Assembly (NCBI GenBank): GCA_938083085.1
Contig: CALLKX010000054.1
Location: 1 to 51,986, forward strand
Length of the DNA stretch: 51,986 bases
Reading direction: 5' to 3'
Source of the DNA: an uncultured bacterium
GTDB taxonomy: Bacteria > Planctomycetota > UBA1135 > GCA-002686595
Shown: one piece after another, positions 44,390 through 51,986 of the stretch
Layout: each line of letters starts with the position of its first letter
Position numbering within the stretch: position 1 is the stretch's first letter
Notes under the pieces: model-generated
What the model was told of the DNA's origin: nothing
Databases searched by the model: none
What the model saw: only the letters and a program-made list of their open reading frames with translations
Made by a program: the position numbers and the translations under genes

Positions 44390-44396
44390 CTCCCGC

Positions 44397-45395
44397 GTGG
44401 ATCAGGGCAACGAGCAGGACGAGCGTCGACTGAAGCTCCTCGCGGACGGCGTCCTCGCCGGCGATCGAACCCAGCTGGCCCGGGCGATCACGCTGGTGGA
44501 GAGCACCCGCCGTGAGGATGAGGTCCTGGCCCAAAGGCTCCTGGAAGCGATCCTGCCGGCCACGGGCAAGAGCCACCGAATCGGAATCAGCGGCGTCCCC
44601 GGGGTCGGGAAGAGCACGCTCATCGAACGCCTCGGCGGACAACTGGTGGACGAGGGTCACCGGGTCGCCGTCCTCGCGGTCGACCCCTCGAGCGCGCTCA
44701 CCGGCGGGAGCATCCTCGGGGACAAGAGCCGCATGGACACGCTCGCGCGGCGCGAGGGCGCGTTCATCCGCCCCTCCCCAAGCGCCGCGACCCTGGGCGG
44801 TGTCGCCCGGCGAACCCGGGAGACCATGCTGCTCTGTGAGGCGGCGGGCTTCGACAAGGTCCTGGTGGAGACCGTCGGCGTGGGACAGAGCGAGACCGCT
44901 GCGCGCGACATGGTCGACACCTTCGTGGTGCTCCTGCTGCCTGGCGCCGGGGACGAGCTGCAGGGCATCAAGAAGGGCATCCTCGAGGTCGGCGACGTGC
45001 TCGCGGTCAACAAGGCCGACGGTGAACGGGTGGCCCTCGCGCGCGCGGCGGCGCGGGACCACGAGGCCGCGCTCCGCTATCTGAGACCGAGGGACGATCA
45101 CTGGACGCCTTCGACCGTCGTCGTGAGCGCAGAGACCGGATCCGGAATGGAGGAGCTGTGGGAGACGATCCGTCGCCACCGAGCCGCGCTCGAGGAGGCC
45201 GGGGTCCTGGAGCTGCGCCGGGGTGAGCAGGCCACTCGCTGGATGTGGTCGATCATCGAGGAGCGCCTGATGACCGGCTTCCGCAACCACGGTGACGTGC
45301 GGACCATGCTTGAGGCGCTCGAGGGCGACGTACAACAGGGCGCCCTCCCTCCCGGCGCCGCGGCCGCTCGCCTCCTCGAGGCCTACCGGAGCTGA
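44397..45395 (+). CDS. meaB: MeaB/ArgK GTPase, chaperone of methylmalonyl-CoA mutase
   Basis: 332 residues from GTG. The G3E-family motifs are complete: GVPGVGKSTLIE (Walker A), VDPSSALTGGSILGDKSRM, ETVGVGQSE and VNKADGE. This GTPase loads and protects adenosylcobalamin on methylmalonyl-CoA mutase. Its partner subunits are at 31939-36071. It has its own promoter-like box and is followed eight bases later by a lipoprotein gene, probably in the same transcript. Confidence 0.95.
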   Translation: MDQGNEQDERRLKLLADGVLAGDRTQLARAITLVESTRREDEVLAQRLLEAILPATGKSHRIGISGVPGVGKSTLIERLGGQLVDEGHRVAVLAVDPSSALTGGSILGDKSRMDTLARREGAFIRPSPSAATLGGVARRTRETMLLCEAAGFDKVLVETVGVGQSETAARDMVDTFVVLLLPGAGDELQGIKKGILEVGDVLAVNKADGERVALARAAARDHEAALRYLRPRDDHWTPSTVVVSAETGSGMEELWETIRRHRAALEEAGVLELRRGEQATRWMWSIIEERLMTGFRNHGDVRTMLEALEGDVQQGALPPGAAAARLLEAYRS

Positions 45396-45403
45396 CCCCC
45401 TAC

Positions 45404-46732
45404 GTGGGACTCCGATCACGGTACGGAGGGCGGCAGCGCTCGCTCACAGGACGCCCGTGCGGCCCCTCGCCCTGGGCTTGCCGGCTCCTGTTCATTGGCC
45501 TGGTGCTCCTCGCCTCCTGCGCTGAGGATCCCGCGAAGCCCCTCGCCGAGCAGCCCGACGAGCGCGGCTGGGCCACGGACCAGCCCGGCCTCTTCGGGTT
45601 CCGCAGGTCCCCCAGCGGCGCTGGCAAGATCGGAGAGATCGGATATGCGTCCGGCTCGGCCCCGGCGCCCGCCGCCACGGGCCGCATGCGCTGGAGCCGA
45701 GGTCAGACCGAAGACGGGCTCAACCTGATGTGCTCGGGCGACGCCGCAGAGGCCGTACTGCTGTCCATGGAGGGAAAGGTGGTTCACCGGTGGGCCCTGC
45801 CCTACGCCGACCTCCCCGGGGCGCCGCCGGCCGACGGTCCGCACCAGTTGCCATGGCGGCGCGTCCGGCTCCTCGACAACGGTGACCTGCTCGCGATCCA
45901 CTCCGGACGCGCGCTGGTCTGCGTCGACCGCGACTCCGCCCTCCGATGGGCCGTGATGGACCGTGTCCACCACGACCTCGACGTGGCGCCCGACGGGTCG
46001 ATCCTGGCCCTCTCGCGGGTGGAGCGTGTGGTGCCCAGGGTCAACCCGGACGAGCCCATCGTCGACGACCTCGTCGTCCGGTATGGGCCAGGCGGGGAGC
46101 GCCTGGGCGCCGTGAGCCTCTGGGAGGCCTTCGCCGCCTCCGCTTACGCGGACCTCCTCGACCAGCTCACCGTCCGGACCGGCGACGTGATGCACGCCAA
46201 CTCCGTCGACCTCCTCGACGAGGAGGAAGCGCGAGAGCTCGCCGTTCCAGGCGTGACCGCCGGGCAGGTGCTGGTCTGCCTCAGGGACCTGGACCTGGTC
46301 GTGGCGGTGGACCTGAACACCGCGCGCTTCACCTGGCTCACCGGCGGGCCGATCGTCTCCCGCTGGCGGGCCCCCCACGACCCCTCGGTTGCCAGCGAGG
46401 GCTCCTTGCTGATCTTCGACAATCGTGGCGGCGTGGGGGAGACCTCGAGGCTCCTCCGGGTCGACCCCGAGACCGGCGCGATCCGCTGGCAGTGGACCGC
46501 CTCGCCGCCGTCGGCCTTCGCCTCCTTCTTCTGCGGCACCGTGCAGCAGCTCCCCGCGGGCAACCTCCTGGTGGCCGAGTCGACTCAGGGCAGGGCGTTC
46601 GAGATCGAAGGGTCGAGCGGGGACATCGTGTGGGAGTACGTGAGCCCCCGGGTCATCGGGGACGCCGACGAGCTGATCGCGGCCCTGTTCATGGCGGAGC
46701 GGGTTCCCCATCCCGCGTGGCTCCAGCGCTGA
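45404..46732 (+). CDS. arylsulfotransferase-like beta-propeller lipoprotein
   Basis: 442 residues from GTG. A lipobox, LLFIGLVLLASC, ends the signal peptide. The mature protein has the arylsulfotransferase (ASST) repeat pattern: GLNLMCSGDAAEAVLLSMEGKVVHRW near the start, HHDLDVAPDGSILALSR, a VMHANSVDLLDEEE segment, LLIFDNRGGVGETSRLLRVDPETGAIRWQW and QLPAGNLLVAESTQGRAFEI. ASST proteins transfer sulfate between phenols; many family members have no proven activity. It follows meaB closely, probably by operon chance. Confidence 0.85.
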   Translation: MGLRSRYGGRQRSLTGRPCGPSPWACRLLFIGLVLLASCAEDPAKPLAEQPDERGWATDQPGLFGFRRSPSGAGKIGEIGYASGSAPAPAATGRMRWSRGQTEDGLNLMCSGDAAEAVLLSMEGKVVHRWALPYADLPGAPPADGPHQLPWRRVRLLDNGDLLAIHSGRALVCVDRDSALRWAVMDRVHHDLDVAPDGSILALSRVERVVPRVNPDEPIVDDLVVRYGPGGERLGAVSLWEAFAASAYADLLDQLTVRTGDVMHANSVDLLDEEEARELAVPGVTAGQVLVCLRDLDLVVAVDLNTARFTWLTGGPIVSRWRAPHDPSVASEGSLLIFDNRGGVGETSRLLRVDPETGAIRWQWTASPPSAFASFFCGTVQQLPAGNLLVAESTQGRAFEIEGSSGDIVWEYVSPRVIGDADELIAALFMAERVPHPAWLQR

Positions 46733-46799
46733 GCCGCGCTGGTGAGGCCTCCCGGTCCACCGTCACTGGCCCGGCGTGGCGCCGCCCGACGGCTCGCCG

Positions 46800-48077
46800 C
46801 TAGCGGTCCGTGCCCGCTGCACCCGCCGCGCCCCCGGCAGGCTTGAGCGAAATCTCGACCTCTCCGGTGGGCTTGGCCACGAGGAGCACCAGCACCTCTC
46901 CTGGATCGAGGGCCCTGAGGACAGCACTCAACTCCGCCCGCTTACGAACCTCCTGCCCCATAGCGCCCACGATCACGTCACGGACCACCAGGCGCTCCTC
47001 AAGGCCGGCGGAGCGCACGGTCTGCATGGCGCGCAGTCCCGCCCGGGCAGCGGGCCCGCCGCCGTCGACCTCGGCCACCACGACCCCAAACTTCGGCGCC
47101 TCGGGCTCGTCCCGGATCTTGCCCAGGAGCGCCTCGCTGTTCACGTCGCTCGCCGTCACAAACCCGAAGCTCGGCTCCCACCGGAACCCCGACTCCATGA
47201 TGGCGGGGACCACCTCCTGCAATCGGTCGACTGGCAGCGCGAAGCCCACGCCCACCTGACGACGGGAGTCCGCGTGGATCGCCGCGTTCATTCCGATCAT
47301 GCGGCCCTGATCATCCAGCAGCGTGCCGCCGGACGACCCCGGGTGCATCGCGGCATCGGTCTGGATCACCGCGTCAATGAACTGACCTGACTTGGAGCGA
47401 ATCCTGCGTCCAAGCCCGCTGACGTAGCCGACCGAGAGCGAGTGCGCGAGGCCGTAGGGGCAAGAGACAGAGAAGACCTGAGCCCCGACCGAGAGGTCGC
47501 CAGAGGACCCCATGCGCACAGGGACGAGCTGCTCCGGAGGCGCGTCGATTCGGACCACGGCGACGTCGGTGGCAGGGTCAACACCCACGAGCTTCGCCTC
47601 CCACTCCGACCCGTCAGCCAGCGTCACCAGCGCTGAGCTCGCGCCGTTGATGACATGTAGACAGGTCACGACGTGCCCTGTGCGGTCCCAGACCCATCCG
47701 GAACCCGTTCCCGAGACGAACTCGGTCGCGTCGAAGTCGTTGCCCTCCATGTCGCGTGAGCGCGTGGTGACGTGCACCACCGATGGCGAGGCGTCCGCGA
47801 AGATGGACTGCGCGAGGGTCGGCGCAACCAGCCTTCGACTCGACACCGGCCTCGAGAGATCCGCCGGCCCTGTCGTCTCCAACCGCCGCTCAAGCGGCGT
47901 CGCGCCCGACCCGTGAGCCGCGAATCCGAAACGGTCCGGGTAGAGCCGGATCAGGACGAGGAGGCCCATCAGCGCCACGCTGAGCGTGGACAAGAAGACG
48001 AGGAGCGCGTCCCGCTGCCCCCCCTGGACGGCTGCCCCTTCCCGCTCGGGGGCTCCTGATTCTCGCTCCGCGCTCAT
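46800..48077 (-). CDS. membrane-anchored HtrA/DegP-type serine protease with PDZ-like end
   Basis: 425 residues. One N-terminal membrane segment (LLVFLSTLSVALMGLLVLIRL), then a trypsin-like domain with H141 (TCLHVI), D171 (ATDVAVVRI) and S249 in HPGSSGGTLL (most relatives read NPGNSGG). A C-terminal region with PAARAGLRAMQTVRSAGLEERLVVRDVIV is PDZ-like. A periplasmic quality-control or signalling protease. A TACCCT box ends eight bases before the ATG. Confidence 0.92.
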   Translation of the reverse strand: MSAERESGAPEREGAAVQGGQRDALLVFLSTLSVALMGLLVLIRLYPDRFGFAAHGSGATPLERRLETTGPADLSRPVSSRRLVAPTLAQSIFADASPSVVHVTTRSRDMEGNDFDATEFVSGTGSGWVWDRTGHVVTCLHVINGASSALVTLADGSEWEAKLVGVDPATDVAVVRIDAPPEQLVPVRMGSSGDLSVGAQVFSVSCPYGLAHSLSVGYVSGLGRRIRSKSGQFIDAVIQTDAAMHPGSSGGTLLDDQGRMIGMNAAIHADSRRQVGVGFALPVDRLQEVVPAIMESGFRWEPSFGFVTASDVNSEALLGKIRDEPEAPKFGVVVAEVDGGGPAARAGLRAMQTVRSAGLEERLVVRDVIVGAMGQEVRKRAELSAVLRALDPGEVLVLLVAKPTGEVEISLKPAGGAAGAAGTDR

Positions 48078-48085
48078 CTGAAGGG

Positions 48086-48091
48086 AGGGTA
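48086..48091 (-). promoter_or_regulatory. TACCCT -10-like box, leaderless-type
   Basis: On the minus strand TACCCT ends eight bases before the ATG at 48077. Confidence 0.4.
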
Positions 48092-48220
48092 CGCATCGAG
48101 CCCCGTGCCTGTGAGCACCCTTGTATTGATCCGTCGAAGTCGAGGGACCACGGACCAGGCAGGACGGCGGCTCAGCGCGTATCGTCCTCGGCCCAGCGCA
48201 TCCCTGCGCCGCCGTCTACC

Positions 48221-49666
48221 TTGACCAAGACCCGCGAAGAACTGGGCGTGCTCTGCCGCCTTTCCCTGCCGATCCTGCTCACCAACGTGTGCTGGATGAC
48301 CATCGGGCTCGTGGATCTCCTGATGCTCGGCCGGTGGTCCAGCGAGGCCGTGGCCGCCGCGCTGCTCGCGGGGGTCTGGGTGCACCTGACCCAGGTCGCA
48401 GGCATGGGCCTCGTGATGGGCATCGATCCGATCGTGACCCAGGGGCACGGCGCCCGAGACCGGGAGGCGCTCGGGCGCGCGCTCCAGCGAGGCATCCTCG
48501 TGGCCCTCCTCGCCTCTGCTCCTGTCATCGGCTTGCGCTTCCTGACCGCCGAGCTCATCCAGGCGACCTGCAGCTTCGCCGAGTGGATCGCGGGCTCCGG
48601 TGACGTCGTCACCGCCGCCGGCATCGACGTGGAGAGCGCGGCACGCCTCGGCGATCCGGGGGAGCGGTACGCCCTGAGCCAGTCCTTCGCGACGCCGTTC
48701 TTCCTCGTCTACATCGCCTTCAGGCAGCACCTTCAGGGACGCGGGATCCTCAAGCCGGCGCTCGCCGTCGCCCTGATCGCGAACGTGGTCAACGTTGTCG
48801 CCAACTGGCTCCTGATCTTCGAGCTTGGGTGGGGCATCACCGGGGCCGGGATCGCGACCGGAGGCACCCGGGCGTTCATGTGCCTGGCCATCCTCTGGAT
48901 GGTCCGGCGCCATCGCCTCCTGCGCGGCGCGTGGGTCAGCTGGGATCGAGCGTCGCGCTCGTGGGCTGGCATCGCCCGCGTCCTCCGCTACGGCATCCCC
49001 GTCGCCCTCCACCTGACCCTTGAGATGGGGGCCTTCGGGGCGACCACCTACCTCGCCGGCATGCTCGGGATCCAGGCCACGGTCGCCCACGGCGTGGTGA
49101 TCAACATGGCCAGCATGACGTTCATGGTCCCGCTCGGCATCGCCCTCGCCGCCACGACCCGAATCGGCAACCTGATCGGAGAGCGGCGCTTTGCTGACGC
49201 CCAGGCGAGCGCGCAGCTCGCCCTCGGCCTCGGCGGCATCACCATGGCCGCCCTCGGCCTGCTCCTCTACGCCGGTAGGCACTGGCTGCCCTCCCTGTAC
49301 ATCCCTGAAGACCCCGGGGCCCTGGCCATCGCCGCGGTCATCCTCCCCATCGCGGCGGCCTTCCAGGTGGTCGACGGCCTGCAGGTGGTCGGCGCGGGCA
49401 TCCTCCGAGGGATGGGGAGGACGGTCCCCCCCGCGATCTTCAACTTCATCGCCTGGTGGGTCATCGCCCTCCCGCTGGCGGGCTGGTTCGTCCTCAGGCG
49501 CGGCGGCGGCCTCGTCGAGGTCTGGTGGTCCCTCGCCCTCGGCCTCGGCGTCGTCGCCATTCTTGTGGTGGGCTGGGTCTTCAAGCGCGGCCCGGCGTCG
49601 CTCACCCCGCCACTCCCCCCCGTGGTCGAAGGCACCCCAGCCGGTTCACCGCGCGAGCCTCGGTGA
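48221..49666 (+). CDS. MATE-family multidrug/toxin efflux transporter
   Basis: 481 residues from a TTG at 48221 (TKTREELGVLCRLSLPILLTN). Twelve hydrophobic segments in two halves; MATE hallmarks are VDLLMLGRWSSEAVAAALLAGVW, MGLVMGIDPIVTQGHGARD in helix 2-3 and GIPVALHLTLEMGAFGATTYLAGMLG at the start of the second half. MATE proteins export cationic drugs or metabolites using Na+ or H+. A two-component system follows 57 bases later and may control it. Confidence 0.93.
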   Translation: MTKTREELGVLCRLSLPILLTNVCWMTIGLVDLLMLGRWSSEAVAAALLAGVWVHLTQVAGMGLVMGIDPIVTQGHGARDREALGRALQRGILVALLASAPVIGLRFLTAELIQATCSFAEWIAGSGDVVTAAGIDVESAARLGDPGERYALSQSFATPFFLVYIAFRQHLQGRGILKPALAVALIANVVNVVANWLLIFELGWGITGAGIATGGTRAFMCLAILWMVRRHRLLRGAWVSWDRASRSWAGIARVLRYGIPVALHLTLEMGAFGATTYLAGMLGIQATVAHGVVINMASMTFMVPLGIALAATTRIGNLIGERRFADAQASAQLALGLGGITMAALGLLLYAGRHWLPSLYIPEDPGALAIAAVILPIAAAFQVVDGLQVVGAGILRGMGRTVPPAIFNFIAWWVIALPLAGWFVLRRGGGLVEVWWSLALGLGVVAILVVGWVFKRGPASLTPPLPPVVEGTPAGSPREPR

Positions 49667-49709
49667 GAGGAAGGTGAGAGCAATCGATCCGGGCCACCGG
49701 GCGTCCGGC

Positions 49710-49715
49710 TACGTT
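49710..49715 (+). promoter_or_regulatory. TACGTT -10-like box, leaderless-type
   Basis: TACGTT ends eight bases before the ATG of the response-regulator gene at 49724. Confidence 0.4.
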
Positions 49716-49723
49716 GGTCAACC

Positions 49724-50404
49724 ATGCGAATCCTCGTCGTTGAAGACTACGGCCCCCTCCGCGGCCCGGTGGTGACGGCGCTCCGAGACGAGGGCTGGAC
49801 CGTCGACGTCGCCGGCGACGGCAACGGGGCCCTGCAGGCCATGGAGGATCAGGAACATGACCTGGTCATCCTCGACCTGATGATCCCCGGTGTGGACGGC
49901 CTCAACGTCCTCCAGCGCACCCGGGCCACGGGCAACATGGTGCACATCATGGTCATGACGGCGCGGGACAGCGTCGAGGATCGGGTGCGCGCACTCGACG
50001 CGGGGGCGGACGACTACCTGGTCAAGCCCTTCGCCATCGAGGAGCTCATCGCCCGGACCCGCGCGCTGCTAAGGCGGAAGTTCCAGGTCAAGTCACCCGT
50101 GATCCAGGTGGGTCACTTGGTCGTCAGCACCGCAGACCGCGTGGTCAAGATGAACGACCGAACCGTCGATCTGACGGCGCGGGAGTACGCCCTCCTCGAG
50201 TACTTCGCCCACCGCCCCAACGAGATCGTCACCCGATCCGAGGCACACCTGAGCCTCTACGGAGAACAGACCGAGGCCAGCAGCAACGTCGTAGACGTGT
50301 ACGTGGGCTATCTGCGCAAGAAGCTGGAGGCGGAGGGCGAGCCCCGCGTGCTCCACACTCGCCGCGGGCAGGGCTACATCCTCGCCGCGCCGGAGGGGCC
50401 TTGA
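49724..50404 (+). CDS. OmpR/PhoB-family response regulator
   Basis: 226 residues. The receiver domain has the acidic pair in VVEDYG, the phosphoacceptor D51 (LVILDLMIPG), T79 and K101 (YLVKPF). The winged-helix DNA-binding domain (LTAREYALLEYFAHRPNEIVTR, then VVDVYVGYLRKKLE and HTRRGQGYIL) is of the OmpR type. Its stop shares one base with the kinase start (TGATG), so the pair is co-translated. Confidence 0.96.
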   Translation: MRILVVEDYGPLRGPVVTALRDEGWTVDVAGDGNGALQAMEDQEHDLVILDLMIPGVDGLNVLQRTRATGNMVHIMVMTARDSVEDRVRALDAGADDYLVKPFAIEELIARTRALLRRKFQVKSPVIQVGHLVVSTADRVVKMNDRTVDLTAREYALLEYFAHRPNEIVTRSEAHLSLYGEQTEASSNVVDVYVGYLRKKLEAEGEPRVLHTRRGQGYILAAPEGP

Positions 50405-51906
50405 TGGCGCCGGGGAGTATCGAGCGGCGGGTCGTGGTCAGCGCCACCGTCGCCATGACCGTGACGGTCCTCGGCACGGGAGGCCTGATCTTCGAGGCCT
50501 ACCGAAGCGGAGCTCGCTCTGACGGCGAGCAGGGCCTCGCCAGCACCATGGCGGTCGGCGCCGAACGGGCGGTGGCCGAGGCGGTCTTCGCCAGCCGAAG
50601 CGGGGATCAGTCGGTCTCCGCGGAGCGCGCGGGGCCGCTGAGCCAGTACGCCTGGATCTGCTGGAGGGCCGGAGAGGCCGAAGAGCTGTGCCGCTCCACA
50701 GGGTTCCCCGCGATCAAGGTCCCACGGGTTGAGTCCCGGGAGCCGGGCTCGGCGGGCGTCCCCACCGACCTGCAGTTCGTCGAGACCGTGGGTGAGGACG
50801 GCCTCCACTATCGCATCGCCACGGCGTCCTTTGTGCCGCGCCTCAGAGGGCTCCCGTCCAATCGGCGCGGGGACGGCCGAGGGGGCCGGCGCGAGCGAGA
50901 CAGAAGGGTCCAGCGCCCTTCCGAGCCGCCGTTCCTGCCGGGGGACCAGTTCCTCCTGCTCACGTTGGCCCCCATGCAGGAGGAGGTCCAGCGCTCCGCC
51001 GAGCTCGCGCGGCTCATGCTCCTCGGCGGCGCCGGCGCCCTGCTCGCTGCGGCCCTCCTCATCCGCTCCAGCGTTCGTCGCGGGATGGCCCCCCTCGGAG
51101 CGCTGGCCAGGACGATCGAGGGCCTCGGTGAGGGCAACCTCGACGAGTCGGTTCAACTCTCGGGGGCGCCGCTCGAGCTCGCCCCCATCGTCGACGCGCT
51201 GGAGCAATCGCGCGCCCGGCTCGCGGAGTCCTTCGCCCGGGAGCAACGCTTCACAGACGACGTCGCCCACGAGCTCCGCACGCCGCTCGCCGGCCTTCGA
51301 GCTGCCCTCGAGGTCGCCTTGCGCCGCAAGCGGAGCCCTGAGGAGCTTGAAGAGGTCCTCCACAACAACCTCTCTGCCGCCCTCGACCTGCAGCAGATCG
51401 TGGACAGCCTCCTGCTGCTGCGACGCTCGGGGTCGGCCAAGGAGAACGCGGAGGCTGTGGACCTCCGGGGGGAGATGGAGCGAGCCTTCGGGGAGCAAGA
51501 GGAGGCCCTCGAGACGCGGTCCCTCACCGTGGTCTTCCGCACCGAAGGGAGTGGCCCACACCTTGGCTCCGGCGCTCCGGCCGTCGTGCGGCGGATCACC
51601 TCAAACCTCGCGCGCAACGCGGCCGGCCATGCGGATGTGGGCTCCACGATCTCCGTGACGACTCGCTCCAATCCTGAGTTCGCGACGCTCGTCGTCGAGA
51701 ATCCATCGAAGGGCATCAGCGAGGAGGCTGCCATCAGGGCCTTCGAGCCGTTCTGGCGGGCAGACCGAGCCCGCAGCGCCGGCGACCAGCACGTCGGGCT
51801 AGGGCTCGCCATCGTCGAGGGCTGTGTCTCGGCCCTGGGTGGACGCGCCGCCGTGACCACAGAGGACGGGTTGTTCCGCATCACGATCGAGTTGCCGGTG
51901 GGCTGA
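50404..51906 (+). CDS. sensor histidine kinase, partner of the OmpR-type regulator
   Basis: 500 residues. Two membrane segments (about residues 12-30 and 197-218, the second LMLLGGAGALLAAALLI) flank a periplasmic sensor of about 165 residues. A HAMP domain (LARTIEGLGEGNLDESV) is followed by the HisKA helix with H289 (FTDDVAHELRTPLAG) and an ATPase domain with the N box (RRITSNLARNAAGHAD), a G1-like VVENPSKGISEEA (the usual DxGxG is not exact) and FEPFWRADRARSAGDQHVGLGLAIVEG. It resembles the heavy-metal or QseC-type kinases. The signal is unknown. Confidence 0.94.
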   Translation: MAPGSIERRVVVSATVAMTVTVLGTGGLIFEAYRSGARSDGEQGLASTMAVGAERAVAEAVFASRSGDQSVSAERAGPLSQYAWICWRAGEAEELCRSTGFPAIKVPRVESREPGSAGVPTDLQFVETVGEDGLHYRIATASFVPRLRGLPSNRRGDGRGGRRERDRRVQRPSEPPFLPGDQFLLLTLAPMQEEVQRSAELARLMLLGGAGALLAAALLIRSSVRRGMAPLGALARTIEGLGEGNLDESVQLSGAPLELAPIVDALEQSRARLAESFAREQRFTDDVAHELRTPLAGLRAALEVALRRKRSPEELEEVLHNNLSAALDLQQIVDSLLLLRRSGSAKENAEAVDLRGEMERAFGEQEEALETRSLTVVFRTEGSGPHLGSGAPAVVRRITSNLARNAAGHADVGSTISVTTRSNPEFATLVVENPSKGISEEAAIRAFEPFWRADRARSAGDQHVGLGLAIVEGCVSALGGRAAVTTEDGLFRITIELPVG

Positions 51907-51986
51907 CCCACGCGGGCGCAAGCGTCGAGAGCGCTCGCGTGAGCTCGGACAACACGCCCGGCCGCAGCACCGGATGGCCACAGTGC

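Overview
The window is very GC-rich bacterial chromosome packed with single-copy metabolic, envelope and regulatory genes. It contains no rRNA, tRNA, transposase, phage gene or CRISPR array that I could recognise. The gene mix points to Planctomycetota, probably a marine lineage: large secreted proteins sharing a Cys-containing C-terminal domain, a DUF1573 protein, a DUF2339 giant membrane protein, an arylsulfotransferase-like lipoprotein, and few Shine-Dalgarno sites. This assignment is inference from gene content, not from a phylogenetic marker.

Layout. 1-4768 (minus): the end of a carotenoid-type FAD desaturase, a small membrane protein, an atypical SDR, and an iron-sulfur photolyase/cryptochrome. 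4908-10250 (plus): an alpha/beta-hydrolase-like protein without its serine, a DUF234-type ATPase, a double-CxxC protein coupled to a ClC channel, a bacilliredoxin and its coupled partner. 10251-11721: mostly intergenic, with two tandem-repeat arrays and two small minus-strand genes. 11722-18494 (plus): a lipoprotein, an EEP hydrolase, the fused isobutyryl-CoA mutase IcmF and a secreted carboxypeptidase-regulatory-like protein. 18503-20192: a small lipoprotein, then an arsC-aquaporin pair. 20491-25489 (minus): two paralogous secreted proteins around a DUF1573 protein, with strong hairpin terminators. 25866-31970: a secreted VWA protein, a GH99/WbsX-like enzyme and a DUF2339 protein. 31939-36071: both methylmalonyl-CoA mutase subunits. 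36201-37235: a thioredoxin-like gene with an in-frame TGA that I read as selenocysteine. 37285-43975: outer-membrane, SpoIIAA-like, methyltransferase-like, secreted, GIY-YIG, flavin oxidase and VOC genes. 44397-51906: the MeaB chaperone for the mutases, an arylsulfotransferase-like lipoprotein, an HtrA-like protease, a MATE transporter and an OmpR/histidine-kinase pair.

Functional links. IcmF, the two-subunit methylmalonyl-CoA mutase and MeaB make the window rich in B12-dependent acyl-CoA rearrangement, as used for branched-chain amino acids, propionate and odd-chain acids. ArsC plus an aquaporin form a compact arsenic unit in which arsenite would leave through a channel. The redox genes (bacilliredoxin, candidate selenoprotein) suggest active thiol/selenol chemistry.

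The most notable observations are the candidate selenoprotein with a SECIS-like hairpin just after its UGA, a set of apparently leaderless genes with a TANNNT box 6-9 bases before the start codon, a set of intergenic tandem arrays whose 13-17 base unit differs at each site, and three secreted proteins that share both a C-terminal domain and the same C6/G6 terminator design.
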